Shown here one piece after another: positions 9,891 through 24,130 of a stretch of 64,000 nt of DNA. Position numbers and translations under genes: made by a program. Every line of letters begins with the position of its first letter. Position 1 is the first letter of the stretch. A model generated the notes under the pieces. It was not told the DNA's origin. It made no database searches and saw nothing but the letters and a program-made list of their open reading frames with translations. Source of the DNA: Chlamydoabsidia padenii (Eukaryota > Mucoromycota > Mucoromycetes > Mucorales > Cunninghamellaceae); contig JAIWND010000020.1 of the NCBI GenBank assembly GCA_025330725.1, positions 186,001-250,000 on the forward strand. Reading direction: 5' to 3'.

Positions 9891-10988
9891 TCAGTATGGA
9901 CAAGTGACAGTGACGTCTTTGATATAGGCCGAGATAGTATCTTCATTCCACTACATTGATATAAAGTTTTAATTAGAGTCAAACCATTCATACTGCTTTT
10001 TTTTTTCTTTTTCTATTACCTCAATAGGACCTTGAGCCCAAGCAGCAGTACCAGCAGCATCAGATCCATCCCATAAACCAATTTGAATTTGAGAAGGACT
10101 AGTAGGGTATCGTGCTTCACCTTCTTTAACAGTAGCTTCCTTGGTTTGTTCTCGGATAACTTCACCATCAACAGACCACTTGATAGATTTGGGTGACCTA
10201 TAAATCAAATGGAGTGAGTATTTATAATATAAGGATGACAAGAGAGAAAGAGAGAGAGACTTACCAGTCAATAGTATATACGTGATAATCGTCAGAAATC
10301 GATTGATCAAACTTTTTGTCATTCTTTCCTTGTTCGACTTTTTGACCCCAATAGTAGTTCGTTCTACATAATAATAATGGTTAGTGGATTCAGTAAAGTC
10401 AATAAGGTGTCGATACCACTTACTGGACATTATCAGCTATGTTGTGTAATAATAAAAGAAGTGTGAGTTTTTTTTTCCATCATTCATCTTATATGCATTA
10501 ACTTACGTGAGGCGATCAATTCATAATCGATTTCATCTTTATCGGTCGATTTGAAGATCAAGGCTGTCACTGTTCCACCCACAGAAGGAGCTTTGATCTT
10601 GGCAGAGAGACGACCATATTGGACATCAGTGTTGTAAACAAAAGTAGGACCATTACCCGCCTTGGTATTATACTTGTGTTCTTGATATATAAAAAAAAAG
10701 TTAGTATATAACATGAATGTAAAGAGAGAGAGAGGGGAGGGGGATTGACTTACTTTCATTGGCATCGTATTTGGTTTCATATGAATCAGGTTTGACCAAG
10801 TTGAATTTAAGTCCATTGGGGATGGGACTATATAAAGAATCATCCTTTTCCTGTGCAGACCATTCAGAGCTATCACCGAAGTTACCTTTAAAAGGAGTAC
10901 AGTCACCAGCCGATCGTTTTGTAGGCATAGCCGCCACCAATCCAACAGTTAAACCAAGAAGAGCAGTGATTGTGAAACGAAACACCAT
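9891..10988 (-). CDS. CRH-type GH16 cell-wall transglycosylase
   Basis: CRH enzymes cross-link chitin to beta-glucan in the fungal wall. Six exons: 10988-10754, 10680-10507, 10436-10424, 10363-10265, 10197-10020, 9950-9891; total 252 residues. An N-terminal signal peptide (MVFRFTITALLGLTVGLVAA) is followed by the GH16 domain. The catalytic motif is DEIDYE (ExDxE type), at the end of exon 2. Other family features are TFVYNTDVQYGRLSAKIKAP, VQTNYY, DDYHVYTIDW and the C-terminal ISAYIKDVTVTCPY. The third exon is only 13 bases, yet restores the VQTNYY segment and the frame. There is no chitin-binding module, Ser/Thr-rich region or GPI signal, so the enzyme is probably freely secreted, unlike yeast Crh1/Utr2. 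Confidence 0.93.
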
Positions 10989-12336
10989 ATTGATAAACTA
11001 TTATTATAAAGAAGAGTGGAGGAAGGAGAGATCACAGAAAGAAGACAGCAATTTATAAAATTCGTCTTGTTTTTTTTTTTTCATTACCTATTTATACAAA
11101 TCAAATAGTAGGAGGTGGGCACGTTCCCATTATGTTGAAAAAAGTGGAGATCCAATCTAGAACTTGAATAAAAATGTAAAGGAGATCGAGTTAGTTATTC
11201 TTTATTCAAACAAGGAGTAAAGGGAGACAAGTCTTGCCGTTTTTGATCCAACAACAAGCATTAGATCTATAAATGATAAACTTTGCAGAATTAGTTTACC
11301 GGCGATCCTCTTTTATCATCATATATATCCCGTATGTATGTGATCCTAGTCACCCGCCATACATGCACATACTAACCGCTTTCTAATTAACAAGGGCAGG
11401 AATCCTATTACATAAAAAAATCTTGGGTTCCTTTTTATTGATTATATCCAATCAACAACAGTTTACCCGTAATGGAATAACAAAAAAACAACCGTTACAC
11501 TATATTATCTAATAATAAGAATATAGGTAAAAAAAAAAAAAGAAGAGTCAAGTTAGTAAACTATTAAACCATGATGATGAAACCTCCTTGTTCCAACACC
11601 TCCTTTATTTTTTTATAGATATTCACTGTACTTCTTTTTTTCCTCCTCCCTACATATACCTTATCACTTACCATTATACTTCTTGTATTTATTCAGAAGG
11701 TCATGCTGTAAAGTCGAATGCAGCAATGGAGCAACTACGCAAAACAAAACAAAAAACAAAAAAAAGTAAAGTCAAGGAAAGAACCATGTAGTATTCGACC
11801 AACATAAATGAGCCAGATTAGGTAAATAAAACGGACTTGAAAAGAGCCCTCAGGAGGGGTTGCGGGGAGTATTGAGTTTGACAGGCATGAGTGGAGAAGA
11901 GAGAGAGAGAAAGGAAAATAATTTTCCCGACCGAAGAGAAGAAGAAAAAGGAATATTTCAAACCCCGCGCCACCCCGATCAATGCTGAATTGTATGTAGA
12001 CAACATTAAACTCAACAAGATAGGAGAAGAGGATCTACCAATCATGAGTGAGTCACATGGCGGATGTCTTCCTTTGATGAACTAGACCATGCAGGATTGA
12101 ATGAAACCCATTTGACATTCTTTCCTATTGTTTAATGAGAAACACACGGAGGTTCTTGTTTAATGCAGAATATTCATTCCACATTGTATAGATAGATAGA
12201 TAATGGTTCATTTTATTTTAAATAAAAAAACATACAAACTATTCTTCTATTAGAGAGAGAGAGAGAGAGAGAGAATAAACTATGTGATAAAAAGGGAGGG
12301 GATTGATCACTATTGACTAGAGAGGCCTTACAAGTC
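10989..12336. other. Long intergenic region between the CRH gene and DED1
   Basis: About 1.35 kb without a supportable gene on either strand; short ORFs here have no recognisable features. The part near 10989-11250 should contain the CRH promoter; the part near 12180-12336 is the DED1 3' region with a GA microsatellite (12253-12274). A CCCCGCGCC element with TTTCAAA is at about 11955-11975. Confidence 0.4.
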
Positions 12337-14734
<2,398 letters not shown>

Positions 14735-14886
14735 CTTTTTAGGGCTATTGATGACAATAAAAAAAGACAAGGAGAGGAAGAGACAAGATACATTTGTATA
14801 TTTTTTTTTTTTCAAAAGTGGATTTTTTTTTTTTTTATTTCGAATGAATTTTAATCGCCGACAAAGAAGCCGCCCCAACTACCAAA

Positions 14887-16908
14887 CTAGCCTAAACTAT
14901 TCGATTTCTGCATGAGATTGTTTGATTTAATAACAGTTAATGCTCGGATCCAGTGTAAAGCCAAAACAGGTGTATCGGCCAAAATGTAAATTCTATTTCC
15001 TAGAGGTGTAGAGTTATCATCGTCCGCCTTCAATTGGAGTACGATCCCCACTTGTCGATTCAAACAAACGTGCTCTTGGTCTTCTTCAGTAGGTTTAGAT
15101 ACTTGTTCCAAAGAGTCCAAAGCAATATCGTAAATCGGATCCTTGTTCTATTCAAAGAAAAAAAAAAGAAGAGCTAGTTAGTAAGATCCCTCCACTTGTT
15201 TTTAGTGACTCCTTTACCTTGTGCATAGTAGATATGATTTGTAATCGCTTGTTTTTTAATGTGACCCAATATCTTTCCCATTTCTATCAAACAAGAGATC
15301 TTATTAGTAAAAATGTTTATTCATCCAATAGATGGGTACATTACCGGAGATGCCAATTCATAGAGGTAGAATGTCAAGTAATCACCTCTAGTTACATGAG
15401 ACATGGCGGTATGAATAGCATCTTTATCAGCCAATAGATGATCATCCTTTTCAATCACATCAGGACAAGACAAAGGATAACGTAACCATGGATAAACAAA
15501 AGAGGTCGTATTCTTGTCATTGGATGATGAAGTAGAAGGAGTGACCACTCGATCCGAAGCCAATTGAGGCTGCCATAAGAATTCCACCAATAGTTCCATA
15601 TGACTCGATTTCTTTGTTGATGATAAAAGTCGATAATGATGTTGTCCATTCTCTATATCGTTACCCGAAGATAGATCTAAATAACCTGTAGGTGTCATAC
15701 CAGATGGAGTAGTAATAGTAGAAGAAGAAGAGAGTACCATGGTTGAGCAGGAGGATTCGGAGGAGGATGACCAGCAGGATAAGTGGGCGGTAGATGCTGG
15801 ATCGGGTTGTCGTTTCCGAAACCACAAGGGCCATAAACCGCGTCTAGCTAGATAATCGGCTACTTTGGAGGGTCTTGTTGGTTTTGTGTTGAGGATCATT
15901 GACAGTTTGAATGGCCCGTCTACTTTTCTATTTGTACACAAAAGAAGAAAAGTTGCGGTTAGTTGATTGTTTATTTTAAAAAGATAAGACTTGCAGTGAT
16001 AACCAATCTTCAGGTAGGCTGCAAGAGCTGATGCCTTTAGCAAGTTTCTTCAATTGTCCATATCGTACAGCCACTGTTTCTTCATTAACCCTGACTAAAA
16101 GCTCATACTCCAAGTCTATTAAAACAAAATAGTTAGAATGAGTCAAGTATGTGTTTTCTCTTTTTACCTCTAGCCGATGTCAAACTAGTGATTTGGTGAA
16201 CTAAAGTGATAAAGAATGTTAGTTCTCATTAGGGGAGGGAAATTTGTGTGTTAGCTATCCTTACCATTAAAGCGGAGGTTTCTTTTATAAGTGTCTAGGC
16301 TTTTGTTGAAGGATTGACTGTGTGCATCAGACTGAGCAACGAGCTCTTCACTAGAGAAAGAAAGAAGGAAAAGGGGGTGAGAACTTTCATTTTTTCTTCT
16401 TAACATTTGAAACCCCGTCTCGTTCCTGAATATGACACTACCGAAAACAGGATAACTGATCCAAATCCGATCCTTTAGAAAACTCATCAAAAGAAGGCAA
16501 GCGCAAAGGAATCAAATCAGACGTATTTGAATACCCAGCTGATGAGAATGGATCTTGTTGTTCTTGTTCTTTGGGTTTAGCCGGTGATGATGAGATCCCG
16601 ACGATGGCTTTGGGTATCATCCAAGCTGTTACGCGACTCAGACGGACAATGTGTCGAAACGATTGATTCATAATTGACTCGGTTGATTTTGGTGGTATAA
16701 GTGGAGTCATGATATTGACAGGTTCTGTTGGTGGATAAGGCGACACACTGCTGGATGGAATTGACTTTGCACAAAACAACTTTTTGGGAGGACTGATCAC
16801 GAGGTGCTCAGGTTTCTTGGTTTGATAGTTTTTATCGAGATGTTCGGATTCTGTTCTCCATAATAATAGTTTGGGAGCCAACGTTTGGTCACTCTCTGCT
16901 TTGTCCAT
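14887..16908 (-). CDS. Uncharacterised protein with C-terminal PH domain
   Basis: Seven exons: 16908-16442, 16350-16265, 16200-16168, 16115-15995, 15927-15345, 15283-15218, 15147-14887; total 538 residues. Intron 4 (15994-15928) must use a GC donor (gcaagt) to keep the frame. The C-terminal 120 residues look like a pleckstrin-homology domain: KWERYWVTLKNKRLQIIST, an acidic loop, and the closing helix LADTPVLALHWIRALTVI with its invariant Trp. The middle (about residues 155-235) is predicted helical (EELVAQSDAHSQSFNKSLD; DLEYELLVRVNEETVAVRYGQL), perhaps a coiled coil. The first 150 residues are Ser/Pro-rich. It may bind phosphoinositides, but no named family was recognised. Gene structure is firm, function unknown. 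Confidence 0.75.
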
Positions 16909-17266
16909 TTAAATTAGTTACCGGTAAAAGGGAAAGAAAAAGAAAAAGAGGCAAGGGGAAAGGTGAGACTTTAGTCTAATTCCGAGGAATTTTGTCATGG
17001 TCCATGTAAAAAAAAAAAAAAAAGCTCTATCACATTCTTGGTTTTCCTTTCTATTCAACTATGATCGATGAATGCTATCCATGACGAAACAATGAATGTG
17101 GTGATAATAGAACGAGTAGTGACGGAGTCGGAGTTTCAAGATATACTTTATTCATGCAAATGGACAACTAAAATATAAAAGGGGTATTTTTTTTATTTAC
17201 AACATATGACTCTGGTAACCAGCAAAGTCCCACAAACAATAAACTACTAATCTATTATGTATACAT

Positions 17267-18738
17267 CTATTTGTAAGCCACCTTGAGTTCGTCAATAGCC
17301 GACCAACTGCCAAAGATAAGACCAACCAGACCAAGCAATACAATTAGACCACACCATGCGAGTTCATAAAAAGGCTTGTTACGGAACCCCGTCAGCCGAA
17401 TATAAAAAAAGACGGGAAAGACAAAGATCATGAGACAGTTTGCAAAAGCACCAATGAGGGACATTAATGCGGAGAAATTTGGCACCACACAAGCAATGAC
17501 ACCGACAACCACAATGATGGCAAGACGCAAACAAGCCCGCAATGCGAATTCACCCCATTTCCCCCACCGATCCACACTAATGTTTGCCATTTCTTCACAA
17601 TCCAAAGAAAAAGACGTGATCAAGATGGGAGCAGCAGTAATCACATGGATAGTCATCAACACGATCGCGATAATTTTAGGCACACCATCCGAGATACTGT
17701 TGTACACGGGAGATTGCACAGTAGAGCCAAAGATATAGTAACCGGGAATAGCTGTCAAAAAGTACAAGGCGGCACACGTACTAAGTCCACCCGCCACCAC
17801 TTTAGGCCAATCTTGGGGTTTCTTCATCGAGGCTTCGACATGAGGATACACGATATTGCCACCAAAACTAAACGAGATGGTAGCCAGGGCTATGGGGAAT
17901 TGGTCCCAGATCACTGCGCTATGGGTATGAGAGGCGACTTGTTGCGGAGTAAAATGGGCTTGATCGACACAACTGACGACCAACACAATGATCACGACAA
18001 TGGCCGTAGCAAGAGCACCAAAGGCCGACATGAAGGCGACTTCTTTCATGTTCTTGACCAAGACAAATGGAATGGCGACAATGGCACAGGAAACAATCGT
18101 CCATTTGACCACCCCGATTTCACCTACTGTGCCTTGACAGAGTTGATTGAGGTTTTGTCCCGATAAGACCATGTAGAGGACAGGCGCCCCAAGAGTGATC
18201 CATGCATTAAAGAAGAAACTGATCCATCCACCGACGGTACCAAAGGCTGCTGTGGCTATATCCTTGTAATTGTGAAGTCGTTTGTCGCCTTTGGCATAGA
18301 GGCACCTGATGAGAATGATGGCTGTATATGTTGACATAAACCACGCCAGGAATAGAATAAACAAACTAAGGTTGAATTGGAATAATGGAGAAAAAAAGGA
18401 TATGATGAGTTTCTTCTTGATTCATTTCCTTCTTTTTATTTCATTTTATAAATATCACTTACCCAAACCATCCACCTTGTTTCAAAGAGTAAGGAAGACC
18501 AAGAGTACCTGTACCAGCCTAAATAAATAAATAAGAGAATGAGTTTCATACGCGAGAACGGAGAATACAAACTTACAATGACACAGACGACATTAAAGTA
18601 TGCCCAAAAGGAAGACCCCGCTTGAGACCGATCCACATCCAAGTATTGTTGATTGTCATCAAAAGAATCATTAAAAGAGTCACCTGCCAATGATCCTTGA
18701 TAGCTAGATGTCTCTTGCTTCTTTTCGTGTGTTGACAT
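17267..18738 (-). CDS. AAAP-family amino acid transporter (Aa_trans)
   Basis: Three exons: 18738-18577, 18518-18463, 18365-17267; total 438 residues. After a hydrophilic 45-residue N-terminus, the first membrane segment reads SFWAYFNVVCVIAGTGTLGLPYSLKQGGWFG, the characteristic start of the AAAP/AVT fold. About eleven hydrophobic helices follow, including the ATISFSFGGNIVYPHVEASMKKP segment with its Gly-Gly and the conserved helix around AAPILITSFSLD. Family members are proton-coupled amino acid transporters of the plasma membrane or vacuole; substrate and location cannot be told here. It resembles the MTR/AVT1 type more than plant AAPs. A reverse-oriented CGGGAGTTGAAA element is at 18829-18843, about 90 bases before the start. 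Confidence 0.9.
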
Positions 18739-19463
18739 GTTAAATTAAATAGACAGAAAAAAAAAAAAAAAGTTGTAAAGAGAAACAGAAACAGAAAAAA
18801 AAAAAGCCTTAATAAATTAGTTGATCGGATCGGGAGTTGAAAGTTTTACATCCAACCATTTGGTACGAATTGGTCAAACTAAATCGAACCCCCGCACTAA
18901 CCATCATTGGTGGGATTGGATATGAGTCAGGTGAACTTGTAATTTCTATGCATTAACTAAAAATCGACCATGATATATACCAAGATAAGGTTTTCCCACA
19001 GTCCGTACTGTTTCCTTTAAAAATACCTCTTACTTTGTTGCTAATCCCCGGTTGCTTTTCTTTAATTTATGCAAAAAGGCGCTAGTTTATCTCTACTGGT
19101 CGTGTTTGTTTGATTGGTTCGAGCCATCATTAACCTAGACCAACCGGAGTGTAAAAAGATAAAAAAGGGGAATAAAGTCTCACGCGAATTGGGTGCCCTT
19201 CATTGTTCATGTAAGAATGGGGGGTGGGATGATTGATTTTATGATGACATGAGTTACACATAGGGCTGCTGTATACATTATCATGCAATGATATTAGAGA
19301 AGCTGAGCAAGGAGATTTTTCTTTAAATGGGTAGAGACGGAGGGTTTCCCATTATACATACATATCTGATGATACCTCCAGTGCATCATGATTAGGTTGA
19401 TCGATTGAACCAACCAAATATCTTTTTTGAATTATAAACTAATGGTAGTTTTTTATGGCAGCC

Positions 19464-19500
<37 letters not shown>

Positions 19501-19603
19501 CACTGCCATTTTCACTCCCCGCCGTTTTTGTCGGAGCTCAAAAACTGCGACAATTGTTTTTGTTTTCTCTGTCTCTCTCTCTTCCTTTACTTTTTTTGGC
19601 ACC
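18739..19603. promoter_or_regulatory. Divergent intergenic region between the AAAP transporter and UPF3
   Basis: About 865 bases with no ORF of note; it must carry both promoters. It contains A tracts at about 18757-18772, the recurrent element at 18829-18843, a CGAACCCCCGCAC box near 18885, a 31-base T tract at 19466-19496 and CTCCCCGCCG at about 19515, 90 bases before the UPF3 start. Confidence 0.5.
19466..19496 (+). repeat. 31-base poly-T tract upstream of UPF3
   Basis: Uninterrupted T run on the sense strand, ending about 107 bases before the UPF3 start codon. Confidence 0.8.
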
Positions 19604-20898
19604 ATGGCAGAATCATCATCCTCAACCACCACTGCCACCAAACCACCATCAACACCATTAACAGACGCACAAGATAAGAACAATAAACAAAAGACTTTGG
19701 ATAAAAAGAAGAAAAGACAACGACGCAAGAAAAAGGCCAAACGAGTCAAGAAGAATGAACCCAAAACTAAAGTGGTGGTGCGCCGACTACCACCTAATCT
19801 ACCTGAACAAGTATTTATGAATGCCGTACAACAATGGACAACCAATGATGTCGTGGACTTTAGCATGTTTATTCCTGGTAAACTTAGTACAAGGTAAGTC
19901 AAAAAGAAAAAAAAAAAAGTAGACTAGACTAGAACGTTATCTGACTGACTGACCACACTTTTTTTTTTTATTATATATAGTAAAGCAAAAGAAAGTGTCT
20001 TCTCCCGGGCTTACTTTCATATGAAAACAGTGGATGCGGTGATTGCTTTTCATCAAGGCTTTGATGGACATATATTTATGGACAAGAGTGGTAAAGCAAT
20101 GCCTTCATCTCTGTTTACTTTTTAGTCTAACACACATTTTATATATAGGGAACGAAAGCCGTGCAGTGGTTGAATTTGCACCTTATCAAGGCATTCCAAA
20201 GGAACACAAGACACCAGATACACGTCAAGGGACTATCGATGATGGTAAGAAGAGATAGTGTATGTGGGGTGATATAACTAGACTCTCATAGTTACTTTAT
20301 AAATATATTTAGACGCGGACTATCTTCAGTTTTTAGAATCACTCAAGGCGGAACAAACCAAACCCACTGAGGCCACTGATTTGACAGACAATGGCACACA
20401 AATCGAACGACTTGAAAACAAATTGGCTCTAGTTGCAGGTAAACAACAACAACAACGATACATAATGGATACATCAAACTGATCTTTTTATTATTATTAT
20501 TATTAGCACAAACCCTTGCACAAGAACAAGCGAATAAACCCAAGACGACACCCTTATTGGAACACCTACGTGCCCAAAAAGCCGCCAAATCAGCCAAAAA
20601 GAAAGCTGCCGCCAAAACCACCTCGACCAAAAAGAAACCAGCAACAACAGATAAACCAACAACAGATGGACCTGAAGAAAAGAAAAGAAATCGTCGAAGA
20701 AAAAAGGACAAGTCAAAAGGGGAAACATCAGGGGATACACCAACCGATAAGAAATCCAACAAACCACCTACCGAAAAAAAGGAAGGCAAACCGAAACGAT
20801 CAAGGAATAAGGATAAGAAACAACAACCCAAGTCTGATACTACTACACCTGCTATCAAGATTCTCGGTCGACAAGAAGGTACAACAAAAGCAACTTGA
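19604..20898 (+). CDS. UPF3: Nonsense-mediated mRNA decay factor Upf3
   Basis: Upf3 bridges Upf2 to exon-junction complexes or ribosomes in NMD. Five exons: 19604-19893, 19981-20090, 20149-20244, 20313-20438, 20507-20898; total 337 residues. A basic N-terminal leader (KKKKRQRRKKKAKR) precedes the Smg4/UPF3 domain, which begins TKVVVRRLPPNLPEQVFMNAV and continues through the spliced segments SRAYFHMKTVDAVIAFHQGFDG and AVVEFAPYQGIPK, with RQGTIDDDADYLQFLESL closing it (about residues 48-180). The C-terminal third is Lys-rich and low complexity, typical of Upf3. No clear EJC-binding motif was identified by eye. The start ATG (accATGg context) follows a CT-rich leader. Confidence 0.93.
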
Positions 20899-21392
20899 AT
20901 AAAAAAGGGGTCCACCAGTCTCTCCTTCCTATTGGCTCATTGTCCAACTTTATGGAAACCAACAACAATGCCATTATCTAGTTTACTTATTGATCTCCCC
21001 ATTTATATCCACTTGTCTTCTTCTTTTTACTATACTCTTTTTTACTTTTATCAATTAGTAGCTGGATAGCTCTCCCCGTTGATAGTGGATTTAATTTATA
21101 TCTCTGTAGTGTAGTGCTTTTTATGTGGTTAATAGGATCAAGTGATTATGAGTGATAACGATAAATAAATAAAAAACGTTTAAACTGTTAATTGATAGAT
21201 ATTACAATAAATATAAATACATTCTATTAACCTAAAAGTGTGAATTTAAAATGGATGGGTGGTTTACTGTGTTTTTATTACTGTATTATCGACTTGTTAC
21301 AAAAAGTTACCGTGTTGTCCGACTTTTTTTTACCTTAAAACTATATAGAAAACGGCATTTTTTTTTTTTTATTTACTGAAAGCACGGCATTT
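20899..21392. other. UPF3 3' region and AT-rich spacer
   Basis: No gene seen; AT-rich sequence with several candidate polyadenylation A/T clusters (for example AATAAATAAA near 21165). Confidence 0.4.
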
Positions 21393-22590
21393 TTACCGTA
21401 AAAGTTGATCGTGGTCCCATGGGTAAACGTTCAGGGAAATCCAGTTCAACCGATGACTGTGAGGATTCCGAATTATCCACAACTTTGTCCTTGACTTCAT
21501 CATTGTATTGTACGCCTTTTTCACAAATTCGTCGAATCTTGTTGAGCGGTTTCCTTTGACTTGACCTTTACAAGAATACTTTGAAATAAGCGCTTGTTCG
21601 TTGAGCATACCGTTTCCACAGTTGACTGAAAATATTGTTGGTAAGGTTCCTAAGGGTATGATTCCGCGAACGCGATTTGATAAAGTAGGATGACAGTCGG
21701 GTCTTCAGAATAAGTATGGCGATGCAAAGACGGTAGTTGCTTCAACAGGAAAAGCGACAAGCCAATCAGGGGGTTCATGAATGATAATCATTGTCGGGAA
21801 TGGTTTCTTTGGAGATGATGAAGCATTTCTTTGCCCAAATCAAAGAAGGAATCGTCAATAACCATGGCTTTTGTTCAGATACCACGTGGAAATCCAAGAT
21901 CAGGCTAACTGGAGAAATTTTGTGGGTGCCAAACACCAATACCACTGGGAGAGCGTGATAAGTGTTGACGACGTTCAATGGATAGGTAGCCAAACGTTGA
22001 AGGAGCATATCATTGATGGTGTTTTAAACTTTGATCAGCACTGGTGGGAATGACGAAGATAGATTGGACAAATAGAGAACATCACATCTTGCATTATTCT
22101 AATCGCCATCAGCCAAGATATAAGTACCAATCGGAGCATCTAGCAGCTGCTTGGTCATGAGATCGTCAACATCCTGGTATTTAAGGACCATTCGACTTAA
22201 TATGTGTAATAATTGGTAGTAGAAGTCGAATATCAAAAATAAGTGATATAAAGAGTCATGTTTTTTATTGAATTTTTTTTTTATTGAATCAAATATGATG
22301 GGGTTTATATACTTTTTAGTTGTGAATTGTTTTGATATGATTCTATAAAGGGTAAAGGGATGGATGTATAATGGAAGGGGGGAGAAGATCATGCAAGCGC
22401 GTATTTAAATGTGAGAAGGCGGGATTTGAATATTGTATTGTTTGGGGGAGTACAAGTATTGACGAATACGACAGTTGAAAAACCAATCACCAAAACGATC
22501 AAAATCCACACCCTTGTCCACAGAGCTTTGTTTCATATCAGTGAATAGTTTGTTTTTATAAGAGAGTTGTTGGTGAAACCCTGTTGACAT
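21393..22590 (-). pseudogene. Degraded coding remnant of an uncharacterised family
   Basis: Several minus-strand frames carry protein-like sequence interrupted by stops and frame changes. At 22008-21775 is YPLNVVNTYHALPVVLVFGT followed by LLTIPSLIWAKKCFII. At about 21715-21660 is SEDPTVILLYQIAFAESYP, and at 21608-21393 a Lys-rich frame. The 22590-22405 frame (SVDKGVDFDRFGDWFFN) may be another fragment. The pattern 'PSLIWAKKCF ... DPTVILLYQIA' matches, as I remember it, a repetitive Mucorales protein family of unknown function. It is clearly non-functional as it stands. Confidence 0.4.
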
Positions 22591-22639
22591 TTTTTCGCAT
22601 GAACCGAGTCATAATCCAAGTTATATAATCAAACGTGGT

Positions 22640-24130
22640 CAGTCCATCTTGTTAGTGACCCCTGATACCCCACCCTTTTCCCATCCCAGTTGATTTTGTA
22701 CACATTTTACCTTAATTGTCATTGCCAACAATAGTACCATTCCGATCCACCAGGATGTTGTCAAAGTCTTCCTTGCACAGTCGAGACATTTTGTCCTTGC
22801 AGCTTTGTCAAATTAGCTGTTGTATGCGAGCATCCTTGGTGGCGTAAGCCTTATGTGGTTTCGCGGCTTCTTCATCAGTAAAATCCTGTTCATAGTTGTG
22901 TCCATATGCCCCCTTCAGTTTATCAAGTTGACAAAATCAAAAGTCGTTAAAAGTAGAGTCATAGTAAGTGAGCTGTATGTTCGATGATGGAACGCGATCT
23001 TGTTCTTTCGACATGCTGGTGTCTTGCATTGTCTGGAAGTGGTTGTATCGGAAGGAGTAACTTGATACATTGACTATGCAAAAGAGAAAGAGAGAGAAAG
23101 TTAATTGTATGGCAAGTAAAAAAGACTTTTACTTACCAAGTACACAAGCGTTTTCAAACAGTCGCCTCATTCCACCAATGGCGACCACACCCTTCGGTTC
23201 AACCAAGTTGCGGTCTATTTATGATACGAAGGCTAATACATTTAGATTCCAAACCACTACATATTGTCTTCGATAGCAATCAAAGAGGTGGAGCGAGGAC
23301 GAGACAATAAGAGCTCTTTTTTGATATCACATAAACCCATTTTGGCAGCAATGGTTCCTTGTTCATGGTATACCTATAAAGACAATTCGTCAATTAGTTA
23401 ATAGACATCAGATAATACCCTACACCATATTTTTATTTTACTTACGTTAATAATCACTATTTATTATGTTCCCAAGACTGTCTTTGAGTTTTTGATGATC
23501 CAAAGTAAAACAGTGCACTCAAATCGTCAAAAGCATCTTTTCTAAAGCAACCATTAAATCGACGAGCCAATGAAGAAGACATCCCTTATCCTTTAGTTCA
23601 TTGAGGCATCGGCCATCCTCGATATCACCGGGTACGTTCATCAAGATTTGCTTCATGGCCCCGCTTTAAGTTGTGCTAGATGTTATTGCTGTTCCAGTTG
23701 ATTTTCACGTTACCCACTTGATCACCTTCGAGGATACTTATGGTATCCTCGATCATCTTGCTGCAGTCTTCGTCCATTTGCCCCAACTTGATACCTACTA
23801 AATATAAATCAAAAAAGAGAGAGATTAAATAAACACATACAAGTCATTCCCCAACTTCATCCGTCTTACCTGTCTGTGTGTCGTGCTTTGTTTCTATATT
23901 CGCCAAGAAGAAGATCAGGTCCCACAGTTCCATTTTATGAATGACAGACTGTATTATCAGTGGGTGAGTGTAAGGGTCCTTTGAATATCCCACCCGCTGA
24001 ATGGTCAGTGTGCAGTCCAGGGCACACGAGTATTGGTGTATCGTCAATTCCGCCTAAATATAAAGGGAGAGAAAGGAAGAAAAAGAAAAGTATTAGTATC
24101 AAAGTCTTAGTGAGGATGTTGATCCACAAG
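22640..24130 (-). pseudogene. Degraded multi-exon gene, unknown function
   Basis: The minus strand keeps traces of exons with splice-like borders. Frame 24055-23870 (HQYSCALDCTLTIQRVGYSK, MELWDLIFFLANIETKHD) joins by a GTAAG..TAG intron to LGQMDEDCSKMIEDTISILE and VGNVKINWNSNNI, then hits a TAG. Further on are VYHEQGTIAAKMGLCDIKKEL (about 23375-23310), an EEAAKPHKAYATKDARIQQL segment (about 22880-22815) and MSRLCKEDFDNILVDRNGT (about 22790-22735), separated by stops. The introns suggest a former host gene or host-like family member, not a retroelement. No family could be named. Confidence 0.4.

Noticed and set aside
20343..20915. 190-codon minus-strand ORF opposite UPF3
   Set aside because: Mirror image of the Lys-rich UPF3 C-terminus; it reads as Phe/Leu/Ser-rich sequence without family features.
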